64,000 bases of DNA from Alphaproteobacteria bacterium UBA3760 (GTDB taxonomy: Bacteria > Pseudomonadota > Alphaproteobacteria > Rs-D84): NCBI GenBank assembly GCA_002371155.1, contig DFGC01000005.1:1-64000 (forward strand), written 5' to 3'. Shown here piece after piece: positions 37,658 to 46,860 of this stretch (the stretch's first letter is position 1; every line of letters starts with the position of its first letter). Both the position numbers and the translations under genes were made by a program. The notes below the pieces were generated by a model. That model ran no database searches. It was not told the DNA's origin and worked only from the letters and a program-made list of their open reading frames with translations.

Positions 37658-39412
37658 ATGTTATTAGTGAACATGGATAATGTACCACGTAGAGAGTTGA
37701 ATAAATTGCAAATTTCGGAAATTTTGCATGGTATTATGCGTATGGAAAAATCATCAAATCCGGATAAATATGCCCGTTGTATGCCGGAATATAGTCGTTT
37801 TGTGTCACGGTATGCTTTTGCTGTAAATGGTGGTAAAATTAAAATTTCTGATAAAAACATTGTTGCAACGGTGAATTTTTTGGAAAAAATGTCAGGGAGT
37901 ATTCCGTGTGAAGTTGAGTGTGTTGATAGTGCTGTATCTAAATTAAAGATACAATATGCCAATGCAATTATAAGCGGGCGTGTAAATGTACCAAAAAAAG
38001 ATTTAAAATATGTAATTGATGGTTTTGAATCAGAATTAAGACGTAATAATGATGATAATAATGTTATAACATCTGCGCTGGAAAAAATCAGACCGTTATA
38101 TCAAGAAATGTGTCAAGAAGATAAAGATGAATTTGTCCAAAATCCATCCAAAGTGTTTTTCGAAAAACAAAAAGAGCGTAGCGAGAAAAAAGAACAGTTG
38201 AAAAATTTAGGATTGAAGGAACGCATAAAAAAGAAAGTGGCGGGTGTGGCCCAATCGTGCGAGCAAAAAATTGCAGAAAAAATTGAACAATATAAAAATG
38301 TAGCACAACAAAAAGCACAAGAACGTAAAGAAAAAGTTGCAGCAAAAAGGGAAAAACGCGAAGCAAAAACAGGTGTTTTAAAACCGTTGTTTGCTCGTGC
38401 CATGCCATATGCAGCAAGCGTTTTGTTGTTGGTGGGAATAACATTTGGTTTTTCGCAAGATTCAACGCATGCAGGTGAAACAGATGCATCGAATAAAGAC
38501 AATAAAACAAAAGTTGCAAAACAAAACACCAAAAATAATGAAGAAAAAACATATATGGTATCTGAACAAGATTTGGCGCGTGCGAATGGTAATTTTGCTG
38601 TGCAACAATCTGAACCAGTTGTTAAAGATACGGTTGTCAAACACGACCAGAAAATTGCACCAAAACCGGTTGTTAAAAATAATGCAAATGTTAAATCGTC
38701 TGACAAATTTTATGATTCCAGATTGGATAAATTCTTTGGAGATAAAAAATCTGATGTTTTGCAAAAAATACAAAATCGTATGCAAAATGTTGATTTGGGT
38801 GGTATCAGTGCAGAACGCGTTGCATACACCATGGGGGTTTATTCGGCATATGGATATAATATCGATGTGTTGAATAATTTCGTAAATGGTGCGGAATTAA
38901 ATTCAGACCAAATCAAAGAATTAAAATCTGTCATAGATTTGGCAAAACCACATGGAACCGGTGTTCGTGATTTGGCGGCGGCGCATATAACATCGCGTGA
39001 AATTCATGAAATGTGCGCATGTGGCGATAAATCAAGTGCCGAAAAAAAGATTGCGCAAGCAAAATCAAATGTTAAATCATCAAACGACAGTATTACAAAA
39101 TCTGATGTGTTGAAAATGGTCAACGATAATATCAAATGTGGTAAATCTGTGCTGAATCCAGATGATTCGGCAACATTGACTAAATTGTTGTTGCAAAATA
39201 ATTTGGGGCCAGATGATTGTGCAAATATGACCAAATTGTTGTTATTGGCGGGTGTTGATAAAAATATTGTAAATCAAATCGTGCGTCAAAATAATTATTC
39301 GAATACTGTTTTAATGCCTGATAATTATGTGCAGCGGCTTGAAAAACAAAGTGGTCAGAAAAAGCCAGTGTGGTATTCACGCTGTTTCAGAATATCACGG
39401 TATTCACGATAA
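37658..39412 (+). CDS. Orphan single-span membrane protein with basic coiled coil
   Basis: 584 residues, family not recognised. Order: an N-terminal helical domain (about 1-150), a very basic Lys/Glu-rich coiled coil (about 155-230), one membrane segment (about 243-260, ATG-proximal side positive so cytoplasmic), a Lys/Asn/Thr-rich linker (about 265-345) and a C-terminal helical region with two cysteines in HEMCACGD and repeats of D-D-S/C-A-x-x-T/K-L-L. The topology suggests an inner-membrane protein with a periplasmic C-terminal domain. It has its own promoter and terminator. The ATG at 37658 follows GGAGG; the 15 codons upstream are not needed. Confidence 0.7.
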   Translation: MLLVNMDNVPRRELNKLQISEILHGIMRMEKSSNPDKYARCMPEYSRFVSRYAFAVNGGKIKISDKNIVATVNFLEKMSGSIPCEVECVDSAVSKLKIQYANAIISGRVNVPKKDLKYVIDGFESELRRNNDDNNVITSALEKIRPLYQEMCQEDKDEFVQNPSKVFFEKQKERSEKKEQLKNLGLKERIKKKVAGVAQSCEQKIAEKIEQYKNVAQQKAQERKEKVAAKREKREAKTGVLKPLFARAMPYAASVLLLVGITFGFSQDSTHAGETDASNKDNKTKVAKQNTKNNEEKTYMVSEQDLARANGNFAVQQSEPVVKDTVVKHDQKIAPKPVVKNNANVKSSDKFYDSRLDKFFGDKKSDVLQKIQNRMQNVDLGGISAERVAYTMGVYSAYGYNIDVLNNFVNGAELNSDQIKELKSVIDLAKPHGTGVRDLAAAHITSREIHEMCACGDKSSAEKKIAQAKSNVKSSNDSITKSDVLKMVNDNIKCGKSVLNPDDSATLTKLLLQNNLGPDDCANMTKLLLLAGVDKNIVNQIVRQNNYSNTVLMPDNYVQRLEKQSGQKKPVWYSRCFRISRYSR

Positions 39413-39416
39413 AATA

Positions 39417-39437
39417 AATCCCCATTTTATGGGGATT
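39417..39437 (+). terminator. Intrinsic terminator after the orphan membrane protein
   Basis: AATCCCC and GGGGATT (7 bp) around a 7-base loop, followed by a short T-rich tail. Confidence 0.7.
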
Positions 39438-39445
39438 CTTAATAC

Positions 39446-39473
39446 TTGCAAATTGTGTTTTGGGGTGTATGTT
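39446..39473 (+). promoter_or_regulatory. Promoter of the small helical protein
   Basis: TTGCAA (39446-39451), 16-base spacer, TATGTT (39468-39473). The -35 region CTTGCAAATTGT is repeated exactly in front of aspS. Confidence 0.55.
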
Positions 39474-39495
39474 ATATTTAACAAGAGGTGATAGT

Positions 39496-39825
39496 ATGCA
39501 TGATATAAATGCGAAGTTCCAACAAGTGTGTGCAAAACAACAACAAGAAAAAAACAGACGGCAACAAAGAATAGAAAAATATGCACATAACATTGAAGAT
39601 TTTATGAATATTTATCAGATTGAAAAAACAGGACTGTGTTCCGAATTTGTTGCGTCGTATTATGCCAAGAAATGCCAAGAATTAGGTAATGCGGAGTTTA
39701 ATAAAATAAAAAATCAAGCCCAAGGATATATCCGACATTTGGAAGTGTCTGGTCAGATAAGCGAACATATCAATTGGTTTAAGTTTGTTTTGGAAAAAGT
39801 TGGTGGTGGTTTTGAACGGTCTTAA
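39496..39825 (+). CDS. Small helical cytoplasmic protein, unknown function
   Basis: 109 residues without signal peptide or membrane segment. It starts MHDINAKFQQVCAKQQQEKN behind an AGAGGTG ribosome site. The first 45 residues form a Gln/Arg-rich amphipathic helix; the rest is helical with three cysteines. No known family is recognised. It lies between the orphan membrane protein and aspS and has its own promoter. Confidence 0.6.
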   Translation: MHDINAKFQQVCAKQQQEKNRRQQRIEKYAHNIEDFMNIYQIEKTGLCSEFVASYYAKKCQELGNAEFNKIKNQAQGYIRHLEVSGQISEHINWFKFVLEKVGGGFERS

Positions 39826-39831
39826 AATTAC

Positions 39832-39860
39832 TTGCAAATTGTATTTTTTGTGATTAAAAT
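39832..39860 (+). promoter_or_regulatory. Promoter of the aspS leader
   Basis: TTGCAA (39832-39837), 17-base spacer, TAAAAT (39855-39860). RNA would start near 39867, giving a leader of about 210 bases before aspS. Confidence 0.6.
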
Positions 39861-39875
39861 CTATTCTGATTTTAT

Positions 39876-40023
39876 GGGCGCGGTGCCAATGATATGACTG
39901 ACAACCATGGAGGCATCAAAACCCAATGTAAAGTGATAAATTCGGGTGGCACCGCGCGGTATTATATTCGCGCCCCGAAAATTCTAATGCTGGTGCCAAA
40001 TATAAAATTTTCATTTGGTGCCA
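39876..40023 (+). promoter_or_regulatory. T-box-like tRNA-sensing leader of aspS
   Basis: 39943-39956 reads CGGGTGGCACCGCG, 13 of 14 bases of the T-box consensus. It folds exactly as a T-box antiterminator: TTCGGG (39941-39946) with CCCGAA (39974-39979), bulge TGGCACC (39947-39953), then GCGCG (39954-39958) with CGCGC (39969-39973). UGGC in the bulge pairs with GCCA, the 3' end of an uncharged tRNA having G73, as tRNA-Asp does. Upstream, 39878-39888 is an 11-base perfect complement of TGGCACCGCGC, and GGTGCCA recurs at 39992 and 40017. Two GAC (Asp) codons lie at 39896 and 39900 in a candidate short stem I. No clear U-tailed terminator is seen, so translational control is possible. Confidence 0.7.
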
Positions 40024-40078
40024 TAAAAACCCAATTTGCAACGGCGTTGGGGAACAAGAATAAAAAAAGGGACCAAAA

Positions 40079-41851
40079 ATGTTATCATTAAAATCTAAAT
40101 ACAGAACGCATACATGTGGCGAATTAAATATTGCCAATGTTGGTGAAATTGTGACTTTGTCGGGTTGGGTACATCGCAAACGCGACCATGGGTCGTTGTT
40201 GTTTGTGGATTTGCGCGATAATTACGGAATTACACAATGCGTGTTCGATGGTGGGGATGAAAATTTGGAAAAAATTCGCCCGGAATCGGTTATTAAAATT
40301 ACTGGCAAGGTTGTCGCGCGTGAATTGGATGCGATAAATGAAAAAATCCCAACCGGTCATATCGAGGTTCAGGCACAAAAATTTGATGTTTTAACCAATG
40401 CCGAAGTTTTGCCTTTCCAAGTGTTTGGTGACGAAGAAACATCCGAAGAATTGCGTTATAAATATCGGTTCTTGGATTTGCGGCGCGAAAAATTACACTA
40501 TAATATTTTAATGCGCAATAAAATGATGAAATGGTTGCGCGATAAAATGTGGGATTTGGGATTTTCAGAATTCCAAACACCGCTGCTTACCGCTGATTCG
40601 CCCGAGGGCGCGCGTAGTTTCTTGGTGCCGTCGCGGTTGCATCATGGTAAATTTTATGCGTTGCCCCAAGCCCCACAAATGTTTAAGCAAATGTTGCAAG
40701 TGGCTGGGTTTGACCGGTATTTCCAAATTGCGCCGTGTTTTCGTGATGAAGATTTGCGCGCCGACAGATTGTTGGAATTTTACCAATTAGATTTGGAAAT
40801 GTCTTTTGTTGATTTACCAGATATCCAAGCCGTGGGCGAAATTGTTATGCCGGAATTGGTAAAAACTTTTGCGCCAGATGCAAATGTTTATCCAACAATT
40901 CCGCATATTTCATATGATGATGCAATGTTGAAATATGGGTGTGATAAACCTGATTTGCGCAATCCGATTTTAATTTCTGATGTGACAGAAATTTTCCGCG
41001 GGTCTGAATTTGGAATATTTGCAAATGCGATTGAAAATGGCGCGGTGGTGCGTGCGGTGCCGGCACCGAATTCGGCGGACCGTCCGCGTTCGTGGTTCGA
41101 TAAATTGGGTGAATACGCAACAAAAGAATTAGGCTTGGGGGGATTGGGCTATATTGTTTTTGCCGATGAAGCCAAAGGCCCGGTTGCGAAAAAGTTGGAT
41201 GCGGCGCGTATCGCAAAATTGAAAGATATTGCGGGGAACAAATCATCGTTGTTCTTTATTTGCGATATGGTGGATGTCGCAGCGAAAGCGGCGGGTAAAT
41301 TGCGCAATAAATTAGGCGTAGATTTGGGTTTGGTAAACCCGCGTGATTTCGCGTTTTGCTGGGTTGATAATTTCCCGTTCTTTGAACCGGACCCGGAACG
41401 CGGTGGTGCGCCGGCGTTTACGCATAACCCGTTTTCGTATCCTATTGTTGATTCAATCGAAGAATTGTCTACACGCGACCCGTTCACTATCAAGGCGGCG
41501 CAATTCGATATGGTGTTGAATGGCATTGAAATTTGCAGTGGTGGTTTGCGTAATTATAACCCAGATGTTATGAAAAAATGTTTCGAAATTGCCGGTTATC
41601 CATTAGAGGCAGTCGAGAAAAACTTTTCTGGATTATACACCGCGTTTCAATATGGTGCGCCACCGCATGGTGGTTGTGCGTTTGGTATTGAACGCGTTGT
41701 GTCGGAAATTTTGGGCATTGGCGACAGTGTTCGCGAAATCGTCGCGTTCCCGGCAAATCAGCGTGGTCAGGATTTGTTGATGGGGTCCCCGAACGAGGTG
41801 TCGGAACAACAACTGCGCGATGTGCATATTAAAATTCGCGAGAAAAATTAA
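40079..41851 (+). CDS. aspS: Aspartyl-tRNA synthetase, bacterial type
   Basis: Charges tRNA-Asp, possibly also tRNA-Asn in lineages that use the amidotransferase route. 590 residues: N-terminal OB anticodon-binding domain (VTLSGWVHRKRDHG), class II core with FLDLRREKLHYN, motif 2 CFRDEDLRADR, a GAD insertion domain (about 310-420) and motif 3 GCAFGIERVV. An AAGGGA ribosome site is 6 bases before the ATG. It lies behind a T-box-like leader that would raise expression when charged tRNA-Asp runs low. Confidence 0.97.
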   Translation: MLSLKSKYRTHTCGELNIANVGEIVTLSGWVHRKRDHGSLLFVDLRDNYGITQCVFDGGDENLEKIRPESVIKITGKVVARELDAINEKIPTGHIEVQAQKFDVLTNAEVLPFQVFGDEETSEELRYKYRFLDLRREKLHYNILMRNKMMKWLRDKMWDLGFSEFQTPLLTADSPEGARSFLVPSRLHHGKFYALPQAPQMFKQMLQVAGFDRYFQIAPCFRDEDLRADRLLEFYQLDLEMSFVDLPDIQAVGEIVMPELVKTFAPDANVYPTIPHISYDDAMLKYGCDKPDLRNPILISDVTEIFRGSEFGIFANAIENGAVVRAVPAPNSADRPRSWFDKLGEYATKELGLGGLGYIVFADEAKGPVAKKLDAARIAKLKDIAGNKSSLFFICDMVDVAAKAAGKLRNKLGVDLGLVNPRDFAFCWVDNFPFFEPDPERGGAPAFTHNPFSYPIVDSIEELSTRDPFTIKAAQFDMVLNGIEICSGGLRNYNPDVMKKCFEIAGYPLEAVEKNFSGLYTAFQYGAPPHGGCAFGIERVVSEILGIGDSVREIVAFPANQRGQDLLMGSPNEVSEQQLRDVHIKIREKN

Positions 41852-41865
41852 ACCAAATGCAAAAT

Positions 41866-41896
41866 AAAAACACCCACGGAAATCGTGGGTGTTTTT
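41866..41896 (+). terminator. Intrinsic terminator after aspS
   Basis: Perfect 13-bp arms ending CACCCACG/CGTGGGTG around GAAAT, followed by T. It also faces the converging AsmA-like gene. Confidence 0.9.
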
Positions 41897-41907
41897 TTGT
41901 TAGTTTT

Positions 41908-44382
41908 TTAATACTTGTTATGTGTTTTTACAAATGCGCGCATAAATCCCGCGTCCAGGTTGTTTATAATTTCGTTTATTGAATATGTACGACGGCCGGT
42001 GTCGGTTATTGTCAATTCAATGTTTGCAGGATTTGGCGCGGTGCCGCGCATAACAAATTCAAATGTGCCGGTCATAACATTATCGTTGATGAATACTGCG
42101 CCGACACCATCGACATGTTGCATAGATATTGTCAATGGGCGCGTTGTTTCGAAATTTCCGTTTTTGTATTTTCCAAATATTTTTAATTTCTTTATTCGTG
42201 TTGCACCCGATTCCAATGCCGAAGAAATGGCGTATTCTGCATTTAATGCGTTTATTTGGTCGGCATATCCGTAAAATTGGTCAAATCCAATTCCGTATAA
42301 TACGCCGCCATTTAATGTCATGTCGATGTCGCCGGTTAAATTATATGTTAAATCGTTTGCGGTCTGTCCAGATGTATGCAGATTTATTTCCCCGGTTATT
42401 GTCGAATCTGATACATTTAATGGTGCGTCAAATTTTAATAATTCGCCGGTTGTTTGGAATTTGTTTAATTGAATTGATATGTCGTAATCAAATTTTTTCT
42501 TTTCAATTATTCCCAATAAATGTCCGCGATTTGTGTCAGATATAGAAAATGTTTGTGTGTTTGGTTTCAACGAATATACAAAATTATTGTATTCGGTGTT
42601 GTTAAAAATAACGCTGTCGGCGGATATGGATATATTGATTGGTATATCGAACATTGTCGCCAATGGATGCGGGGTTAAAAATTTTTGCTCGTCATAATTA
42701 TCGATAAAAGATTTGTTGATGAATTTATCTAAATCTAATATTTTTGTGCGTAATGTTAAACCAGATTTTGTTGCGTTCCCAGATATGATTTGGTCTGCGA
42801 TTATTATATTCAAATCGCCGATTGTGTCATCGTTATATGTCCCAGACACCATGTATGATAAATCGTTTATAAACCGTAAATCTATATTTGGTAATAATTG
42901 CTTGAAATTTTTTCCAGTGATTGTGAAATTGTTGTCTGATAAATCCAATATCCATTGTTGATTTTGTGGAATAAATGTTTTTTTGTTATCGCGTGTTGTG
43001 TATGTGCCGCGTGATGTGCGCATAAATTCAGGCAAAAATTTCATGTCAATATTGATGTCTGATAATGTTATGTTTTTTGCATAGTTATATTTTGGTATCA
43101 TTTGTTTCGGTGTTATCACATATGTTCCCGACATATCAGAAAATGTGAAATCGATGGTGCCACTGTCCCCGATGTGCGATAATAATTTTCGTATTGTGTT
43201 TTGTGATGGCATTTTTTCGGTGGACGATGCGGTTATTTTGAATATGCCGTTATCAGATACTATGTTTCCGCGAATTGTGCCGTATTCAAAGTTTTGACAT
43301 TCCCATTTTTTTGGTGTGCCGGAAAAATTGCAACTGAATTTTTCATCCATATTGTTTATTTGTAATTTTGTGTTGTGCAATCCGTTTGCGTTGTATGTTC
43401 CACCAAATAATTCAATATTGTCGGCGATAACATGATTTAATTCCAGTTCGTTGTTTAACCCGGCGGCGATAATCATAAACCGTGAAAAATTATTTTCATG
43501 GAATTTAATTTTGCCGCGCATATCAAACACCATATTCATTTTATTTAACATAATATGGTCGGTTGTGATAAAGGATAAATCGATATTTGCGGAATCTGAT
43601 TTCAGATTTACAGAATTAAATCCGTTGGGTAATAATTTTATGTTGCCGGTATAATTGTTCGCGCGAATGCGTGAAAAATCAAATCCGTATCCGCCGTCCC
43701 AATTAAATTCCATAGATAAATTTATTGGTGATGTGATTTTTGGTTCGTCAAATTCGAACCATTTGTTTGCGTCGTCTGTGGTGATGGATAATTCGCCCGC
43801 CGCGCCACCAGATGGGAATAGGGTGCCGTTGATATGCAATTTGTTGTTGGTGTTTAATACAACAAAATCACCGTTATCGTATGTGATGTCGTATTTATGT
43901 TGTTGTGTGCGAACGGTTGCGTTCAGTTTTGTGCCAGATAATTTTCCACGAACAATCGAATAATCACGATTCATAAAATTGACTGTTGTATTATATATAT
44001 TTGCGACCAAATTTGTGGGGCGCGGAAGCAGTTCACTGATTTTTATGTTTGCGTCATATATTCCGATTTCTGGGTTTAATGTCGCGTGTTGCAAATTAAA
44101 CATTTGACTAAATGGCACAGAAAAAGATATTCGGTCGATTGTGCCGTTTGGAATTTCAATGTCATGTGCGATGATTGCGGTATGACCCAATAAACTGAAA
44201 TTCACATCGCCCATAATTTTTACCGGTACGCCCGTTTGGGCATATAATTTGTTTTCCAAAATTGGTTTGGATTTATTCAGGTTTATAAACGGCGGAATGC
44301 ATATCAATCCGATGATTGCGATACCGATTAAAAATACGATTGTCCAAAATAGGCGGCGTTTGTGCCGTGGTTTTATTTTCAT
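41908..44382 (-). CDS. AsmA-family envelope protein
   Basis: 824 residues: a basic cytoplasmic start, one membrane segment (about 11-33), then a very long beta-rich periplasmic region and a C-terminal AsmA-like domain (roughly 680-800) with LTGDIDMTLNGGVLYGIGFDQ. AsmA-like proteins form a hydrophobic groove that carries phospholipid between inner and outer membrane. Which paralogue this is (AsmA, TamB, YhdP) cannot be told; length is closest to the AsmA group. It is monocistronic and divergent from uvrB. Confidence 0.78.
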   Translation of the reverse strand: MKIKPRHKRRLFWTIVFLIGIAIIGLICIPPFINLNKSKPILENKLYAQTGVPVKIMGDVNFSLLGHTAIIAHDIEIPNGTIDRISFSVPFSQMFNLQHATLNPEIGIYDANIKISELLPRPTNLVANIYNTTVNFMNRDYSIVRGKLSGTKLNATVRTQQHKYDITYDNGDFVVLNTNNKLHINGTLFPSGGAAGELSITTDDANKWFEFDEPKITSPINLSMEFNWDGGYGFDFSRIRANNYTGNIKLLPNGFNSVNLKSDSANIDLSFITTDHIMLNKMNMVFDMRGKIKFHENNFSRFMIIAAGLNNELELNHVIADNIELFGGTYNANGLHNTKLQINNMDEKFSCNFSGTPKKWECQNFEYGTIRGNIVSDNGIFKITASSTEKMPSQNTIRKLLSHIGDSGTIDFTFSDMSGTYVITPKQMIPKYNYAKNITLSDINIDMKFLPEFMRTSRGTYTTRDNKKTFIPQNQQWILDLSDNNFTITGKNFKQLLPNIDLRFINDLSYMVSGTYNDDTIGDLNIIIADQIISGNATKSGLTLRTKILDLDKFINKSFIDNYDEQKFLTPHPLATMFDIPINISISADSVIFNNTEYNNFVYSLKPNTQTFSISDTNRGHLLGIIEKKKFDYDISIQLNKFQTTGELLKFDAPLNVSDSTITGEINLHTSGQTANDLTYNLTGDIDMTLNGGVLYGIGFDQFYGYADQINALNAEYAISSALESGATRIKKLKIFGKYKNGNFETTRPLTISMQHVDGVGAVFINDNVMTGTFEFVMRGTAPNPANIELTITDTGRRTYSINEIINNLDAGFMRAFVKTHNKY

Positions 44383-44423
44383 GCTCTCTTTCCCTTGTTT
44401 TTTTATTATAGTGTATTATATTT

Positions 44424-46421
44424 ATGTTTGTGAATAAAAAAAGTATTTTTAATCTTGAAAGTAATTATGCGCCAATGGGCGACCAACCAACCGCAATCCG
44501 CGAATTGGTCGATGGCGTGCGTTCCGGGCGTCGGTCCCAGGTTTTATTAGGGGTGACGGGGTCTGGGAAAACTTTTACGATGGCAAATGTGATTGCGGAA
44601 TTGTCGCGGCCGGCGTTGTTGATGGCACCGAATAAAATTTTGGCGGCGCAATTATATACAGAAATGAAATCTTTTTTTCCGCATAATCATGTTGAATATT
44701 TTGTTTCATATTATGATTATTATCAACCCGAGGCATATATCCCAACAACCGATACATATATCGATAAAGATGCTGCGATAAATGAACAACTGGACCGTAT
44801 GCGACACAGTGCGACGCGCGCCATGTTAGAAGAACGCGATGTTATTGTTGTGTCATCTGTGTCGGCGATTTATGGTATGGGGTCGCCAGAACAATATTCG
44901 TCTATGCGTGTGGTGTTAAATGTTGGGGATAAAATTGGTATTGGCGATGTTGTGCGGTCTTTGGTTGATATTCAATATAAAAGAAACGATGTCGCGCCCG
45001 CGCGTGGTGAATTTCGTGTGCGTGGTGATACATTGGATTTGTTCCCGTCGCATATGGCGGATATGGGATGGAAAATTTCTTTTTGGGGTGATGAAATCGA
45101 AGAAATTTGGGAATTTGATACATTGACCGGTGCAAAATTACATAAATTAAATCGGGTTGCGGTGTATCCAAACACTCACTATGCAACGCCTATGCCGTCC
45201 GTATTACAGGCAATCAGTCAAATTCGCCAAGATTTAGACGAACGGTTGAAATATTTTCATGATAATATGAAATATGTCGAAGAACAGCGTTTGCGTGAAC
45301 GCGTAAATTTTGATATTGAAATGATGGAAACAACCGGGACATGTCGCGGGATTGAAAATTATTCGCGATATTTATCGGGACGATTGCCGGGACAACCACC
45401 ACCGACATTGTTCGAATATCTGCCACGCGATGCGGTTTTGTTTATAGACGAAAGTCATGTGACCGTGCCGCAAATTGGGGCGATGTCTCGCGGGGACCGT
45501 GCGCGCAAGGAAAATTTGTCGCACTATGGTTTTCGGTTGCCGGCGTGTGTCGACAATCGACCGTTGACATTTGAAGAATGGGATAATTTGCGACCACAAA
45601 CGATTTTTGTGTCTGCAACACCGGCACAGTGGGAATTGGAACAATCGGGCGGTGTTGTGTCAGAGCAGGTTATTCGTCCGACGGGATTATTGGACCCCGT
45701 TTGCGAGGTTCGCCCAATTGAACACCAGGTTGACGATTTGTTGGAAACATTAAAGAAAACGCGTGGGCGTGCGCTGGTCACGACATTGACCAAAAAAATG
45801 GCGGAACAATTAAATGATTATCTGAACGAAAATGGTGTGCGGGCGCGGTATCTGCACAGTGATATTGAAACATTGGAACGCATTGAATTGTTGCGCGATT
45901 TGCGTTTGGGAAAATACGATGTGTTGGTTGGAATCAATTTACTGCGCGAAGGTTTAGATGTTCCGGAATGCGAATTGGTCGCAATTATGGACGCGGATAA
46001 AGAAGGGTTTTTGCGTTCGACGCGGTCGCTGATTCAGACGATTGGGCGTGCGGCGCGAAATGCAAATGGGCGCGTGATTTTGTATGCGGATAATATTACC
46101 GAATCTATGGATGAGGCGTTGCGTGAAACGGCACGACGGCGGGAAATTCAAATGAAATATAATGCCGAACATGGTATTGTTCCGAAAACTGTGTCCAAGG
46201 CCGTGTTTGCCGAGGTTGGTGATTCGCATGAAAAAGTGGACAAGAAACGCAAGTTTGTTTATAATTCTGACGGCGTGTGGGATGCAAATAGCATGAAAAA
46301 AGAAATTGCGAATTTAACACGGCGCATGAAAAAATGTGCTGAAAATTTAGAGTTCGAAGAGGCGGCGGCAATTCGCGATACGATAAACAAAATGCAAGAC
46401 GATTTGTTGTTGTTGGAATAA
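44424..46421 (+). CDS. uvrB: Excinuclease ABC subunit B
   Basis: Damage-verifying helicase of nucleotide excision repair. 665 residues: GDQPTAIREL, Walker A GVTGSGKTFTMANV, the beta-hairpin YYDYYQPEAYIP, helicase motifs FIDESH and QTIGRAARN, and a C-terminal UvrC-binding coiled coil. No ribosome site precedes the ATG at 44424, and a TATTAT box ends only 4 bases before it (44414-44419), so the mRNA may be leaderless. tsaE follows after 12 bases. Confidence 0.97.
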   Translation: MFVNKKSIFNLESNYAPMGDQPTAIRELVDGVRSGRRSQVLLGVTGSGKTFTMANVIAELSRPALLMAPNKILAAQLYTEMKSFFPHNHVEYFVSYYDYYQPEAYIPTTDTYIDKDAAINEQLDRMRHSATRAMLEERDVIVVSSVSAIYGMGSPEQYSSMRVVLNVGDKIGIGDVVRSLVDIQYKRNDVAPARGEFRVRGDTLDLFPSHMADMGWKISFWGDEIEEIWEFDTLTGAKLHKLNRVAVYPNTHYATPMPSVLQAISQIRQDLDERLKYFHDNMKYVEEQRLRERVNFDIEMMETTGTCRGIENYSRYLSGRLPGQPPPTLFEYLPRDAVLFIDESHVTVPQIGAMSRGDRARKENLSHYGFRLPACVDNRPLTFEEWDNLRPQTIFVSATPAQWELEQSGGVVSEQVIRPTGLLDPVCEVRPIEHQVDDLLETLKKTRGRALVTTLTKKMAEQLNDYLNENGVRARYLHSDIETLERIELLRDLRLGKYDVLVGINLLREGLDVPECELVAIMDADKEGFLRSTRSLIQTIGRAARNANGRVILYADNITESMDEALRETARRREIQMKYNAEHGIVPKTVSKAVFAEVGDSHEKVDKKRKFVYNSDGVWDANSMKKEIANLTRRMKKCAENLEFEEAAAIRDTINKMQDDLLLLE

Positions 46422-46433
46422 AGGATTTTTGAT

Positions 46434-46850
46434 ATGCAAGAATTTATTTTACCTGATTTGGAGGCAACACATAAATGGGCGCGCGAATTTGCAAAAACTT
46501 TGCATGCGCCGGTTGTCGTTGCGTTGCACGGTGATTTGGGTATGGGAAAATCTGAGATTGCACGAACAATTATTCGGACTTTGCGTGGGGAAAAAACGAT
46601 TGTGCCGTCGCCGACATTTACAATTGTGCAAAACTATGACGGAATTTCGCATTTCGATTTATACAGAATTTCAGATGAATCTGAATTGACCGAGGTTGGT
46701 TTGCCATATGCAATCCAAAATGATATTACAATTATAGAATGGCCCGATGTCGCCGCGGGCATGTTGCCGGAAAATACAATTCATGTGTATATTTCACTGT
46801 GTGGCGCGGATTGCGGGACGGGCCGTAAAATTATTGTTAAACAGAAATAA
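46434..46850 (+). CDS. tsaE: tRNA threonylcarbamoyladenosine biosynthesis ATPase TsaE
   Basis: 138 residues. Walker A GDLGMGKSE, the family block PSPTFTIVQNY and the FDLYRI segment are typical of TsaE, which works with TsaB and TsaD to form t6A37 on tRNAs reading ANN codons. The partner genes are not in the window. A good ribosome site (AAAGGA) follows the uvrB stop, so the two are probably cotranscribed. Confidence 0.93.
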   Translation: MQEFILPDLEATHKWAREFAKTLHAPVVVALHGDLGMGKSEIARTIIRTLRGEKTIVPSPTFTIVQNYDGISHFDLYRISDESELTEVGLPYAIQNDITIIEWPDVAAGMLPENTIHVYISLCGADCGTGRKIIVKQK

Positions 46851-46860
46851 TATTTTGTTT

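Noticed and set aside
39894..40091. 65-codon open frame in the aspS leader, considered as a leader peptide
   Set aside because: It overlaps the T-box-like structure and the aspS start, lacks a ribosome site and holds no Asp-rich run.
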